From Gloeocapsopsis sp. IPPAS B-1203 (GTDB lineage Bacteria; Cyanobacteriota; Cyanobacteriia; Cyanobacteriales; Chroococcidiopsidaceae): DNA of 64,000 nucleotides. The notes under the pieces are model-generated. The model saw only the letters and a program-made list of their open reading frames with translations, searched no databases and was not told where the DNA came from. This document shows, piece by piece, positions 56,491 through 64,000 of the stretch. The position numbers were made by a program, and so were the translations under genes. Each line of letters begins with the position of its first letter. Positions within the stretch are counted from its first letter, which is position 1. The stretch is from NCBI RefSeq assembly GCF_002749975.1, contig NZ_PEIG01000007.1, positions 223,243-287,242 of the forward strand, in the 5' to 3' direction.

Positions 56491-57106
56491 TTAAAGAATA
56501 TCTTGTAAATCCAAGACAAATCCTGGTAGCACGTCTTCACCAGATAAGCTGACAGGTGAGTTTAGTATTTCTACTGGCAGTCCTTGACATGGTACGTTGT
56601 GGCGAGGACACCTCGCCACCTTGTCGTGACGATAAATTTCCACACGCTGGTTTTTCGGGTCGATTAACCAGCCTAAGCGTACGCCGTTATCGCAGTATTC
56701 TTGCATTTTCGCTTGAGTAGTTGCTATGTCATCACTTGCAGACATCAATTCCACCGCAAAGTCAGGGGCTAAAGGTAAGAATCTATCAGGATCTGGGTTT
56801 AGAGCAGCAATTCTTGCTTGTTTTACCCACGCTGCATCGGGAGAACGAGTTGCTCCATTGGGGAGTTATGACGCCAGTCGAGGAATCAAAGGCTACTCCA
56901 GTACCGTCATTTTCTGCTTAATCTGATAAACGTTGGGTAAGTTTAGAATTTCGCTTACCAGTTCCCCAACCAGTTGGTAGCGACATCTCGATTTCCCCTG
57001 TAGCGGCGCGTTCTAATTTGAAGTCTGGATTTGCCTGACAAAGTTGATAAAACTGCTCATCTGTTAAATCAACAACCGAATGTAAATCTAGGGTAATAGC
57101 AGTCAT
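56491..57106 (-). pseudogene. Uma2-family gene broken by stop, frameshift and palindrome insertion
   Basis: The N-terminal part reads MTAITLDLHSVVDLTDEQFY to TQRLSD and stops at TAA. The same frame continues AENDGTGVAFDSSTGV, then a one-base shift near 56865 is needed to read NGATRSPDAAWVKQARIAAL and PDFAVELMSASDD. The C-terminal part RLGWLIDPKNQRVEIYR is in frame but interrupted by about 17 extra residues encoded around a perfect hairpin (56599-56619), then LPGFVLDLQDIL. At least three lesions make it a clear pseudogene. Confidence 0.85.
56599..56619. repeat. Palindromic insertion inside the Uma2 pseudogene
   Basis: GTGGCGAGG-ACA-CCTCGCCAC, 9-bp perfect arms. It falls in a stretch absent from Uma2 homologues as I know them, so it looks like an inserted small palindromic element that kept the reading frame. 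Confidence 0.65.
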
Positions 57107-57296
57107 TGTTGCTATCCAGCTTAACTAATCCATCTATAAATATTGTGTGCCACTTGAGGTACTGTACAGATGCGATCGCACTTCTGCCATACTCTTCATC
57201 AAGAGACTATTGCTAGAACACATAGTTTTTCAAACAAAAATACACCAAAATGCTAGCAATATGCTATGATTTTAGAAAGTTAAAAACTGCAAATAT

Positions 57297-57539
57297 ATGG
57301 CAAACCTAAGTTTACGGGATGTTCCAGAAGAACTTTATCAACGAATTAAAGAAATTGCAGATCAAGAACGTCGCTCGGTAAATCAGCAGATTATTGTACT
57401 CTTAGAGCAGTCATTACAACAAAAGCGATCGCGAAGTGAAGTATTAGCAAGTATCGCTCAACGAAACGCCACAATTGCCAAACGTGTTGGCATAACGCCT
57501 GATTCGGCACAAATGATTGCAGAAGATCGCCAGCGTTAA
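57297..57539 (+). CDS. FitA/ribbon-helix-helix antitoxin
   Basis: An 80-residue antitoxin. The N-terminal MANLSLRDVPEELYQRIKEI and RRSVNQQIIVLLEQSL form the ribbon-helix-helix DNA-binding part typical of FitA. The C-terminal tail would wrap the PIN toxin. The stop overlaps the toxin start (TAATG). Confidence 0.88.
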   Translation: MANLSLRDVPEELYQRIKEIADQERRSVNQQIIVLLEQSLQQKRSRSEVLASIAQRNATIAKRVGITPDSAQMIAEDRQR

Positions 57540-57982
57540 TGCTATTAGTAATTGACAGCAGTGTTTTAGCGAAATGGTTGTTCCCAGAACCATTGCACTC
57601 ACAAGCAAGAACTGTATGTCAAGATTGGGAATCCTCAAAAGTTGAATTGATTGCTCCTAATTTGATATTTGTTGAGGTTGGTAATATTATTTGGAAAAAG
57701 CAGCGTTTGGGCTTGATTACGCAAGAAGAAGCAACAAGTTCGATCTTTGACTTACTCGATTTAGAGATTCCAACTGTCGAGTCGCAAGTTATCTTAGCAG
57801 AGGCTTATAGTTTAGCAGAACGCTTGGATCGAACAGTCTATGATGCCTTATATCTTGCGTTAGCTCAAGTCAATAGTGCTAATATGATGACTGCTGATCT
57901 CCGCTTATATAATGCGGTTGCTTCAAAGTTAGATTTTGTGGAGTATTTGGCTAATTATCAAGGGTTAGCAGATAGAGAATGA
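57539..57982 (+). CDS. PIN-domain ribonuclease toxin (VapC-like)
   Basis: A 147-residue PIN toxin, intact. Acidic catalytic positions are visible in LLVIDSSVLAKWLFPEP, LIFVEVGNIIWK, RTVYDALYLALAQ and MMTADLRLYNA. Coupled by a 1-bp overlap to the antitoxin. Cleaves RNA when unopposed; the target is unknown. Confidence 0.9.
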   Translation: MLLVIDSSVLAKWLFPEPLHSQARTVCQDWESSKVELIAPNLIFVEVGNIIWKKQRLGLITQEEATSSIFDLLDLEIPTVESQVILAEAYSLAERLDRTVYDALYLALAQVNSANMMTADLRLYNAVASKLDFVEYLANYQGLADRE

Positions 57983-58009
57983 GCAGTGATCGCGCGGAGC
58001 GCAGCACTA

Positions 58010-58120
58010 TAAATGCGATCGCGTCTAGCGTGGGCAAAACCCAATCGCACTTTCAATTCAACAAAAGCAAAACTGCACGTTCGTTAACATCACAGTAATA
58101 CAGGCGATCGCCCGCATTGC
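58010..58120. repeat. GTGGGCAAAACCCA-type repeat, copy 1
   Basis: A GCGTCTAGCGTGGGCAAAACC core followed by CAATCGCACTTTCAATTCA and a CAGTAATACAGGCGATCGC tail. Related copies occur near 58850-58945, 60160-60280, 62810-62875 and 63838-63915, always around toxin-antitoxin genes. Confidence 0.65.
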
Positions 58121-58175
58121 TTGTAACGCTAAAATCAATATGCTGTGTATGTGAATGTCTACACGTTAAAAATTT

Positions 58176-58466
58176 ATGAGTATTCGTGAGCTACTTGATC
58201 AACAACGATCAGAAATTCTCCGCATTGCGGCTCAACATGGAGCGTACAATGTGAGGGTTTTTGGTTCAGTAGCACGAGGTGAAGCACGACCAGATAGTGA
58301 CATTGATTTGTTAGTAGAACTAGAATCGAGCCGCAGTCTTTTAGATCGCGTGGCACTGATGCAAGACTTAGAAGATTTATTAGGCACGAAAGTGGAAGTT
58401 GCAACCGAAAAAGGACTACAAGCGAGTATCCGCGATCGCATTTTGTGCGAAGCATTGCCCTTGTGA
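58176..58466 (+). CDS. MntA-type nucleotidyltransferase antitoxin, copy 2
   Basis: A 96-residue minimal nucleotidyltransferase with GSVARG and SDIDLLVELES intact. It resembles the copy at 17750-18040. The following HepT gene overlaps its stop (GTGA) but is frameshifted, so this antitoxin also seems to have lost a working toxin. Confidence 0.88.
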   Translation: MSIRELLDQQRSEILRIAAQHGAYNVRVFGSVARGEARPDSDIDLLVELESSRSLLDRVALMQDLEDLLGTKVEVATEKGLQASIRDRILCEALPL

Positions 58467-58804
58467 AGAACGATCAGTTTTACTTAGCTGATATCATTCA
58501 ACGGATTGAGCGCATTGAGACATATACTCAAGAGGGTAAGGATGTTTTTTTAGAGGCTCTTATTATTCAGGATGCGGTGATTCGTAATGTTGAAGTGATT
58601 GGAGAAGCTGTTAAAAGACTATCTCAAGAACTACGGCAAAGTCATCCTGAAGTTCCCTGGCGGCGGATAGCTATCTTTACAAGACGTCTTGATTCACGGA
58701 TATTTGGGTGTCGATCTCAATGAGGTTTGGAACGTAGTAGAGCAAAATTTGCCTGATTTCAAAAGAAACTTAGTAACAATACTACAGAAATTAAGTGAAA
58801 CTTA
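58463..58804 (+). pseudogene. Frameshifted HepT-like HEPN toxin, copy 2
   Basis: Starts GTG (VKNDQFYLADIIQRIERIET), with IIQDAVIRNVEVIGEAVKRL and SHPEVPWRRIA. One extra base near 58676-58684 shifts the frame exactly at the catalytic RxxxxH region. The other frame then reads VLIHGYLGVDLNEVWNVVEQ to KLSET and stop. The catalytic Arg is lost by the lesion, so the toxin should be inactive. Confidence 0.82.
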
Positions 58805-58839
58805 AGTATTAAAAGGACTTTATTTCGATTGCGTGTAGT

Positions 58840-58950
58840 GCAACATTTTTTATGCGATTGCGCGTAGCGCAGCACTAAAAGCGATCGCACTTTCAATTCA
58901 TCAACAGCAAAATTGCACTTTTGTTAATCAGTAATGCAGGCGATCGCGCT
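58840..58950. repeat. Cyanobacterial repeat, copy 2
   Basis: TTGCGCGTAGCGCAGCACTA, then GCGATCGCACTTTCAATTCA and a tail AGTAATGCAGGCGATCGC. Same family as 58010 and 60160, downstream of the broken HepT. Confidence 0.6.
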
Positions 58951-59023
58951 ATGGTTAAGGTTAAGTCATAACTTGGGAGTAATTTTAAACCACTAGCGAG
59001 CAATTACTTAGAGACGATTGATA

Positions 59024-59250
59024 ATGAGTATTGAACAGACAGTTATAGAAAAGCTAAAACCCTTCCTGTAGAAAAACAGCAGGAAGTCCTTGATTTTGTT
59101 GAGTTTCTCCAAAGTAAAATACTTGAAAATTCTCATCAAGAGCGCGTACCAGTATCTGTGTTTACCCTTGCGCAGCAGTATATTGGCTGTGTGGAAGGAG
59201 CAGAAGATCTATCTACTAATAAGAAGTATATGGAAGGTTATGGTGCGTGA
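59024..59250 (+). pseudogene. DUF2281-like antitoxin gene with frameshift
   Basis: Begins MSIEQTVIEKLKPFL and stops at TAG; one missing A in the run before CCCTTCC would restore TLPVEKQQEVLDFVEFLQSK and the rest (YIGCVEGAEDLSTNKKYMEG) to the TGA at 59250. The LPxEKQQEVLDFxEFL phrase is typical of DUF2281 antitoxin-like proteins. It is followed by a stretch duplicated at 63.2 kb. Confidence 0.75.
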
Positions 59251-59287
59251 TTATCGCGTTACGTGAGTCTTTGCATGAACCAGAAGC

Positions 59288-59407
59288 ATGAGACAGCTGG
59301 TTTTAACTCCCAAGTTCAAACGCGCTTTTCGCAAGTTTGTCAAATGCAATACTGAGCTTCTTCTACTGAGTGGCATGGTAGCGATCGCTCGTTGTTATGT
59401 CAGATAA
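59288..59407 (+). pseudogene. 5' fragment of a RelE/ParE-type toxin gene
   Basis: The first 25 codons (MRQLVLTPKFKRAFRKFVK) match the start of the toxin at 63239, then the sequence diverges and stops at codon 40. Bases 59251-59340 are nearly identical to 63200-63293. This copy keeps the correct frame where the other has an extra T, but lacks the rest of the toxin. Confidence 0.75.
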
Positions 59408-59430
59408 ATTTAGCTACTGGTTTTTGTATT

Positions 59431-59853
59431 TTACAAAGGATTCCAAAATGCCAGTGATTTGAATATCCCAAAATCTCGGTAATTCAACGTCCAAACTGGA
59501 CATTGATAGCGTTGGGCTAATAAGATAACTGACGCATCCTCTAGGCTACCTTGCCACTGCGGTAACGTTCGTATCATAGCAGAAATCTCGTGGAAATCGA
59601 TTTGGTTGAGTGGTATGATATGTAGGCTCTCGTGCATTACAGTCAGAGTACTTTGAGCTATAGTTGGTGTTGCTCGGTAAAGCAGCCATTTGTATACTTC
59701 AAATATTACTGGCAGTGGTGTTAGCAATGTAGTTTGAGATTGGGAAAGTTGCTTAAATCCAGCTTGACAAACATCATGATCTCTATCATTAGCTGAAAAA
59801 AGTCCAATTAGTGGTCCTGCATCTAAAATTAATTGTTTGAGTGTTTGTTGCAA
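59431..59853 (-). CDS. PIN-domain toxin (VapC-like)
   Basis: A 140-residue PIN protein with acidic catalytic positions in LILDAGPLIGLF, PVIFEVYKWLL, GSLEDASVILLAQRY and TLNYRDFGIF. Intact, 2 bp downstream of its antitoxin on the same strand. Confidence 0.87.
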   Translation of the reverse strand: MQQTLKQLILDAGPLIGLFSANDRDHDVCQAGFKQLSQSQTTLLTPLPVIFEVYKWLLYRATPTIAQSTLTVMHESLHIIPLNQIDFHEISAMIRTLPQWQGSLEDASVILLAQRYQCPVWTLNYRDFGIFKSLAFWNPL

Positions 59854-59855
59854 CG

Positions 59856-60083
59856 TTATCTCTCGTTGGCGATTGCATCACGATCCTCAGCGTTGTCAGC
59901 TGCGTTGCATGAAGCATTTTGAACGATGCCTGCAAGACTTAAGAGTTTCGATACATCTTTTCGTGCTAGTTTGTCTTCTAGAGCCTCCTGTACCACACTC
60001 GACAAAGTTTCGTTTGGATGGTCTATGAGATACTTGTTGAGGCGCTCGGCTATATCATCAGGTAAATATATCGTTCGTTTCAT
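59856..60083 (-). CDS. Ribbon-helix-helix antitoxin of a VapBC-like pair
   Basis: A 75-residue protein. MKRTIYLPDDIAERLNKYLI and ETLSSVVQEALEDKL form the DNA-binding fold; the acidic tail NAEDRDAIANER would contact the toxin. Pairs with the PIN gene downstream. Confidence 0.85.
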   Translation of the reverse strand: MKRTIYLPDDIAERLNKYLIDHPNETLSSVVQEALEDKLARKDVSKLLSLAGIVQNASCNAADNAEDRDAIANER

Positions 60084-60393
60084 CGCTATTCGTCTATGTC
60101 ATACTTTTATCTTACCTTAATGTAGTAGTACTAAATGAGTCAATGGTTGCCAGCAGTGTAGGTGATTGCGCGTAGCGCAGCACTATAAATGTGATCGCGA
60201 AGCATGAGCAAAGCCCAATCGTACTTTCAATTACATCAATAGCACTTTCGTTAATTATCACAGCAATACAGGCGATCGCAACCCCAATTACCAATTACCA
60301 ATTACCAAATTTAAAGTGATTGTAAAGTTTCCTGTTTCTTGTGGGCATATTAGTGAGTGAATGCTAAACAAGTCCACGCAGGAGAAGCCCACG
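60084..60393. other. Intergenic region with cyanobacterial repeat, copy 3
   Basis: Includes GATTGCGCGTAGCGCAGCAC (about 60165), AGCAAAGCCCAATCGTACTT and GCAATACAGGCGATCGC, plus a CCAATTACCAATTACCAA run near 60288. No gene is seen. Confidence 0.55.
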
Positions 60394-61725
60394 ATGCAGG
60401 TAGAGACTAAGGAATTGAGTGAAAAAATTCGGCAGCAGTTTGATACCGGACCATACCCCCGAATTGCGTTAGAGAAGTCACCAAAAAATGATGCGATCGC
60501 GCTGTATATTCATAGCTTAGTCAATGCATATTATTTACGCAATCAAAAAGTGATCAGTACCGAAGGTAAGCTGATTTTAGATGCTGGATGTGGTTCAGGG
60601 TATAAGTCACTGATTTTAGCTGAAGCAAACCCTGGTGCCAAGATTGTGGGTGTAGATATCTCTGCCAACTCGATTGAACTAGCGAAACAACGGTTGCAAT
60701 ATCACGGCTTTGACAATGCACAGTTTTATGTATGTAGGATTGAAGAATTACCGAGTTTAGGTTTGCAGTTTGACTATATTAACTGTGATGATGTGTTGTA
60801 CTTGTTGAGTGAACCTGCGGTTGGATTGCAGGCGATGAAGTCGGTTCTTAAGCCTGATGGTATTATTCGTGCTAATTTACATAGTTCATTGCAACGCACC
60901 CACTACTACCGCGCTCAAGAAGTCTTCAAGATGATGGGGTTGATGGATGATAACCCACAAGACTTAGAGATTGACTTGGTGCGAGACACAATGAATGCAT
61001 TGAAGGATCACGTCAAACTCAAATCTGTCACTTGGAAGCCTGAGTTGGAGACGGATAAAGAACGCATTCTCATGAACTACTTGTTCCAGGGAGATAAAGG
61101 CTATACGATTCCAGAGTTGTTTGCTGCGCTGAGAACTGCTGAACTTGAGTTTATCAGTATGATCAACTGGCGACAATGGAATTTGATGGATTTGTTTAAG
61201 GAGCCTAACAACTTACCAGCATTCTTAGCAATAAGCTTACCAGAAGCAACGGTAGAAGAACAACTAACTTTATTTGAATTGTTACATCCAATGCATCGCT
61301 TGATAGACTTTTGGTGTGGTCATCCTCAAGAAAGTAGTGAAGTTACATCAGTTGCAGAGTGGAGTTTATCTGATTGGCAAACTGCGCGAGTTTATTTAAT
61401 CCCTCAGATAAAACAGCCAGAAGTCAAGCAAGAAGTTATTAAATGCATCAATCAACGTAAACCTTTTGATATCAATCGTTTTTTACCACTTTTTGAACAC
61501 GCCATATCTATTGATAGTAGTGTTGCAGCTTGTTTGTTACCTTTGTGGGATAGTTCACAGTCAATCAAGGCGTTGGTAGAACGGTGGCAGAAAATCCACC
61601 CTTTGAATCCTGTTACTTTAGAACCAACCGCAGAAGAGGAAATTTTGCAATTGACAATCAGTGCATTGGCTAAATTGCATGAGCTTGGTTATGTCTATTT
61701 AGAATCTAACTTTGAGGTGGTCTAA
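60394..61725 (+). CDS. Class I SAM-dependent methyltransferase with C-terminal helical domain
   Basis: A 443-residue protein (start MQVETKELSEKIRQQF; an ATG at 60361 is possible). The methyltransferase fold has LILDAGCGSGYKSLILAEAN (motif I), IVGVDISANSIELAKQRL and YINCDDVLYLLSEP. After residue 250 a long helical region without clear motif may bind substrate. The N-terminal FDTGPYPRI phrase is shared by cyanobacterial relatives. The substrate is unknown. Confidence 0.82.
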   Translation: MQVETKELSEKIRQQFDTGPYPRIALEKSPKNDAIALYIHSLVNAYYLRNQKVISTEGKLILDAGCGSGYKSLILAEANPGAKIVGVDISANSIELAKQRLQYHGFDNAQFYVCRIEELPSLGLQFDYINCDDVLYLLSEPAVGLQAMKSVLKPDGIIRANLHSSLQRTHYYRAQEVFKMMGLMDDNPQDLEIDLVRDTMNALKDHVKLKSVTWKPELETDKERILMNYLFQGDKGYTIPELFAALRTAELEFISMINWRQWNLMDLFKEPNNLPAFLAISLPEATVEEQLTLFELLHPMHRLIDFWCGHPQESSEVTSVAEWSLSDWQTARVYLIPQIKQPEVKQEVIKCINQRKPFDINRFLPLFEHAISIDSSVAACLLPLWDSSQSIKALVERWQKIHPLNPVTLEPTAEEEILQLTISALAKLHELGYVYLESNFEVV

Positions 61726-61825
61726 ATTAATGATTTGATGTGGATTATATGAAAAGCTCTGAGAGTGGGCAAGCTAGGTCTAGATGCTGGCAAAAGATTT
61801 TACCCACTATGTAGCTTAGAGTATC

Positions 61826-62326
61826 ATGAAAACACAACTTACAGCTAAATTCCCATACCGGAAGACACTAAAACAAGAAGAGGGTTTTACGCTGATTGAA
61901 ATGCTAGTGGTTGTGATTATCATTGGTATTCTTTCTGCTACTGCAATGCCATCTTTTCTAAATCAAGCGGCAAAAACTCGGCAATCGGAAGCTAAAAGTA
62001 GTACTGGTACTTTGAATCGTTCGCAACAAGCTTATTATTTAGAAAATCAAATATTTGCAGACGATGTAACTAAGTTAAGTGTAGGCATTGTCAATAGCGT
62101 CAATTATAACTACGAAGTAAGTAGCAATGATTTGATGAATCAAGTTGCTCATTTGGCAACTGCACAGCAAGCAGACTTGAAAAGTTATGCTGGTGGTGTG
62201 TTTAAATCGGCACATAACCAAACAACTCAGGTAATTTTGTGTGAGGCGAATAGTGCAGGAAACGCACCAATAAACGCGCCTACGAGTTCAAATACTTGTG
62301 CTAATGGTTCACAGCGATTGCAGTAA
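61826..62326 (+). CDS. Type IV pilin-like protein (PilA/GspH type)
   Basis: A 166-residue prepilin. The leader ends EEG and cleavage would occur before FTLIEMLVVVIIIGILSATA, the conserved hydrophobic N-terminal helix with Glu5. The C-terminal domain has two Cys (VILCEAN and SNTCANG) that could form the pilin disulfide loop. It may be a major or minor pilin in motility or DNA uptake. No other pil genes are nearby. Confidence 0.9.
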   Translation: MKTQLTAKFPYRKTLKQEEGFTLIEMLVVVIIIGILSATAMPSFLNQAAKTRQSEAKSSTGTLNRSQQAYYLENQIFADDVTKLSVGIVNSVNYNYEVSSNDLMNQVAHLATAQQADLKSYAGGVFKSAHNQTTQVILCEANSAGNAPINAPTSSNTCANGSQRLQ

Positions 62327-62400
62327 GTTTGTCTGTGGCGATCGCATTTCTCTTAATTACCATAGTATTACAACTTCTGTAGCATCATGCTACCGATTGC

Positions 62401-62634
62401 ATGACTCAAGGCAAAACGTTATTAAGTGGAACATTACTATTAGTGATCGCTTTGCAGATTTTAGCAGCTAGTAGTTTGTATTGCTTCACAGCGAGTTACC
62501 TAAGCTTGTTGATCTTGAAGTTGACTGAGAAGCCGAGTTGCGATCATCTGAGAGTTTTTCAATTGCATGGCGAAGTAGTCCAATCAGGTTTCAATTGCCA
62601 AGTGGCGATAAAATCAATACAGCTATATTTGTAG
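62401..62634 (+). CDS. Possible small membrane protein
   Basis: A 77-residue frame with a hydrophobic N-terminal half (LLSGTLLLVIALQILAASS) and two Cys later. It begins 75 bp after the pilin. No family is recognised and coding status is doubtful. Confidence 0.3.
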   Translation: MTQGKTLLSGTLLLVIALQILAASSLYCFTASYLSLLILKLTEKPSCDHLRVFQLHGEVVQSGFNCQVAIKSIQLYL

Positions 62635-62639
62635 GAAGC

Positions 62640-63014
62640 ACTGCACTATGTGCGATCGCGCTCTTCGATTGAACAGCAAAAGCAACTGTGGGTAATCAAT
62701 TAATATTTGGCTTGATGCAAAGTTGTCACTCTCAAAGCTGAGGAAATTCCTGCAAAAGATACAGATACTAGCCAAAAGTCACCTGATAGTTGAGTAGTCA
62801 TATAAAGGCGTTCGCGTCTAGCGTGGGCAAAGCCCAATCGCACTTTCACATCAACAGCAAAATTGCACTTTCGTTAGATTATTAGATATGGGTTCATTGG
62901 TAGCTAGCTGCACTCAATCGCCGCGATCATCATAGCTAGGTCACAATAGAGTTATCTGTGATTTATGCTCAGCAATAAACGATATAATTAACTCAACTGT
63001 GCAACAGTCAACTT
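62640..63014. other. Duplicated pseudogene fragment and repeat copy 4
   Basis: Bases 62650-62770 (GCGATCGCGCTCTTCGATTG, then TTGTCACTCTCAAAGCTGAG) are a decayed copy of the small gene at 63630-63831. Then comes GCGTCTAGCGTGGGCAAAGC with CCAATCGCACTTTCACATCA at 62810-62875. No intact gene. Confidence 0.6.
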
Positions 63015-63242
63015 ATGAATACTCTCGATCAAGTGTTGGAGACGGCTTCGCAGCTACCTAGAGAACAGCAAGAAATGCTGATCAACATTCTCCAAAATCG
63101 CCTTCATGAAAATCGCCGTATAGAAATAGCGATAGATGCACAACAAACCTTAACGGAGTTTCGCGCAGGCAAATTTCAACACCAGTCAGCCGAGGATATA
63201 ATTATCGCGTTACGCGAGTCTTTGCATGAACCAGAAGCATGA
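63015..63242 (+). CDS. Antitoxin partner of a RelE/ParE-type toxin
   Basis: A 75-residue protein (MNTLDQVLETASQLPREQQE to ESLHEPEA), mostly helical, typical of small antitoxins paired with ParE/RelE toxins in cyanobacteria. Its stop overlaps the toxin ATG (ATGA). The toxin is frameshifted. Confidence 0.78.
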   Translation: MNTLDQVLETASQLPREQQEMLINILQNRLHENRRIEIAIDAQQTLTEFRAGKFQHQSAEDIIIALRESLHEPEA

Positions 63243-63524
63243 GACAGCTGGTTTTAACTCCCTAAGTTCAAACGCGCTTTTCGCAAGTTTGTCAAACGTA
63301 ATACTGATCTTCAGCAACGTATTGAAGATACTCTTGAGCAAATGGAAATTGATATATTTGCCCCAGCCCTAGGAACTCACAAACTGAGTGGCAAACTCGA
63401 TGGTCTTCAATCTTGCTCGTGTGGTTATGATTGTCGTATTGTCTTCTCTATTGAACAAAACACGGAAATGAAGGTTGAAGTCATTGTTCTGCTGGACATC
63501 GGGACGCATGAGGAAGTTTATTAG
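63239..63524 (+). pseudogene. RelE/ParE-type toxin with early frameshift
   Basis: Starts MRQLVLTP then hits TAA because of one extra T (CTCCCTAAGTTC; the 59-kb copy has CTCCCAAGTTC). Reading past it gives KFKRAFRKFVKRNTDLQQRI, then MEIDIFAPALGTHKLSGKLD, SCSCGYDCRIVFSIEQN and VIVLLDIGTHEEVY. The rest of the toxin is complete, so inactivation may be recent. Confidence 0.82.
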
Positions 63525-63629
63525 TTGTATTGTGGCGGCAATCTAACTCGCTAACGAAGTTGATACTGAGCGATCGCCTTAAACTCATCCTATACAAGAT
63601 AGATTGGAAGTAAATCTTGAAGGTGGTGG

Positions 63630-63831
63630 ATGAATGAGCAACAGATGAAGATATTACATCAAAAAATTGACGCAGGAGTAAAAGATGCGATCGCGCTCTT
63701 TGATTGAACGTCATCGTCAATTAGGACAGTCAATTAGTATTTTGCAAGATGGCAAAATTGTCACTCTCAAAGCTGAGCAAATTCCTACAAAAGATACAAA
63801 TACGACACCAGAATCATCTTTTCATAGTTGA
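63630..63831 (+). pseudogene. Frameshifted small hypothetical gene
   Basis: Begins MNEQQMKILHQKIDAGVKDA and IALFD, then TGA; the overlapping frame continues LIERHRQLGQSISILQDGKI and VTLKAEQIPTKD to a stop at 63831. A one-base shift near the GCGATCGC octamer joins them. The resulting 66-residue protein is of a short cyanobacterial type without known function. A decayed copy lies at 62650. Confidence 0.6.
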
Positions 63832-63837
63832 GTATTA

Positions 63838-63915
63838 TGCAAAGGCGTTCGCGTCTAGCGTGGGCAAAGCCCAATCGCACTTTTGTTAATTACTCTAATC
63901 GCACTTTCATCCTCT
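63838..63915. repeat. GTGGGCAAAGCCCA-type repeat, copy 5
   Basis: AGGCGTTCGCGTCTAGCGTG followed by GGCAAAGCCCAATCGCACTT, nearly identical to 62815-62855. TGGGC-AAA-GCCCA is a perfect small hairpin. Confidence 0.7.
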
Positions 63916-64000
63916 GACACACAAATACACTAGTGTGCTTGCAAGATTTTACTCAAATCTGGGCATATTAGCAATTGAAGTAAATTAGCAGTAGGACTTG

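Noticed and set aside
57983..63000. Repeated short direct repeats as a CRISPR array
   Set aside because: Copies are far apart, differ in length and lack regularly sized unique spacers; no cas genes are present.

Overview
The window is chromosomal DNA from a cyanobacterium. It carries allophycocyanin B (apcD), phycocyanobilin:ferredoxin oxidoreductase (pcyA), a CyanoP-type PsbP protein, cytochrome c6 (petJ), cyanophycin synthetase and cyanophycinase, and an NTRC-type thioredoxin reductase. The HIP1 octamer GCGATCGC is scattered throughout. The genus cannot be fixed from the sequence alone; many small toxin-antitoxin modules and degenerate short repeats suggest a large-genome coccoid or filamentous lineage.

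Region 1 (0-15 kb) is mostly core. It holds the 3' end of a Ycf29-like response regulator, sulfate uptake genes (sbpA-cysT-cysW, with a decayed NIL-domain gene and no ATPase gene), a DUF6888/DUF6887-like pair, asnS, an anti-sigma kinase, rlmD, apcD, pcyA, maf, a PsbP homologue, an endonuclease/exonuclease/phosphatase protein and larB. Region 2 (15-29 kb) has two paralogous peptide-binding lipoproteins with broken accessory genes between them, then a sugar-lactone lactonase, ispF, trmD, the cphB-cphA cyanophycin pair, a short tatA and a Ser/Thr kinase. Region 3 (29-41.5 kb) has cbiT, cdsA, a GST fragment, a large NB-ARC/WD40 STAND protein, a TonB-ExbB-ExbD energy module, and a BlaI/M56 pair resembling PetR/PetP divergent from petJ.

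Region 4 (42.0-48.5 kb) is the most unusual part. It is a compact cluster with a phosphoribosyltransferase, a radical SAM/SPASM enzyme, an HD phosphohydrolase, a 79-residue peptide with a Glu/Ala/Ser-rich leader and a Gly/Phe/Arg tail, a PaaK-like adenylating enzyme, a diverged PRPP-synthetase homologue and a convergent zinc-dependent dehydrogenase. I read it as a candidate RiPP (ribosomally made, modified peptide) pathway with its own phosphoribosyl supply. The chemistry is inference. The leader-proximal DNA shows a recent partial tandem duplication.

Region 5 (49-56.5 kb) has a TonB-dependent outer-membrane receptor followed by two unknown genes, a phosphate permease, a peptide-transport permease and NTRC. 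Region 6 (56.5-64 kb) is an accessory zone with intact VapBC-like pairs, decaying toxin-antitoxin and Uma2 genes, a methyltransferase, a type IV pilin-like protein and repeated GTGGGCAAAGCCCA-type elements.

Two patterns run across the window. First, a 21-bp block with identical spacing lies upstream of exbB, petJ and the TonB-dependent receptor, suggesting one metal-responsive regulon. Second, several toxins (two HepT, one VapC, two RelE/ParE-like) are broken by single-base lesions or truncation, while the partner antitoxin is intact in four of these five cases.
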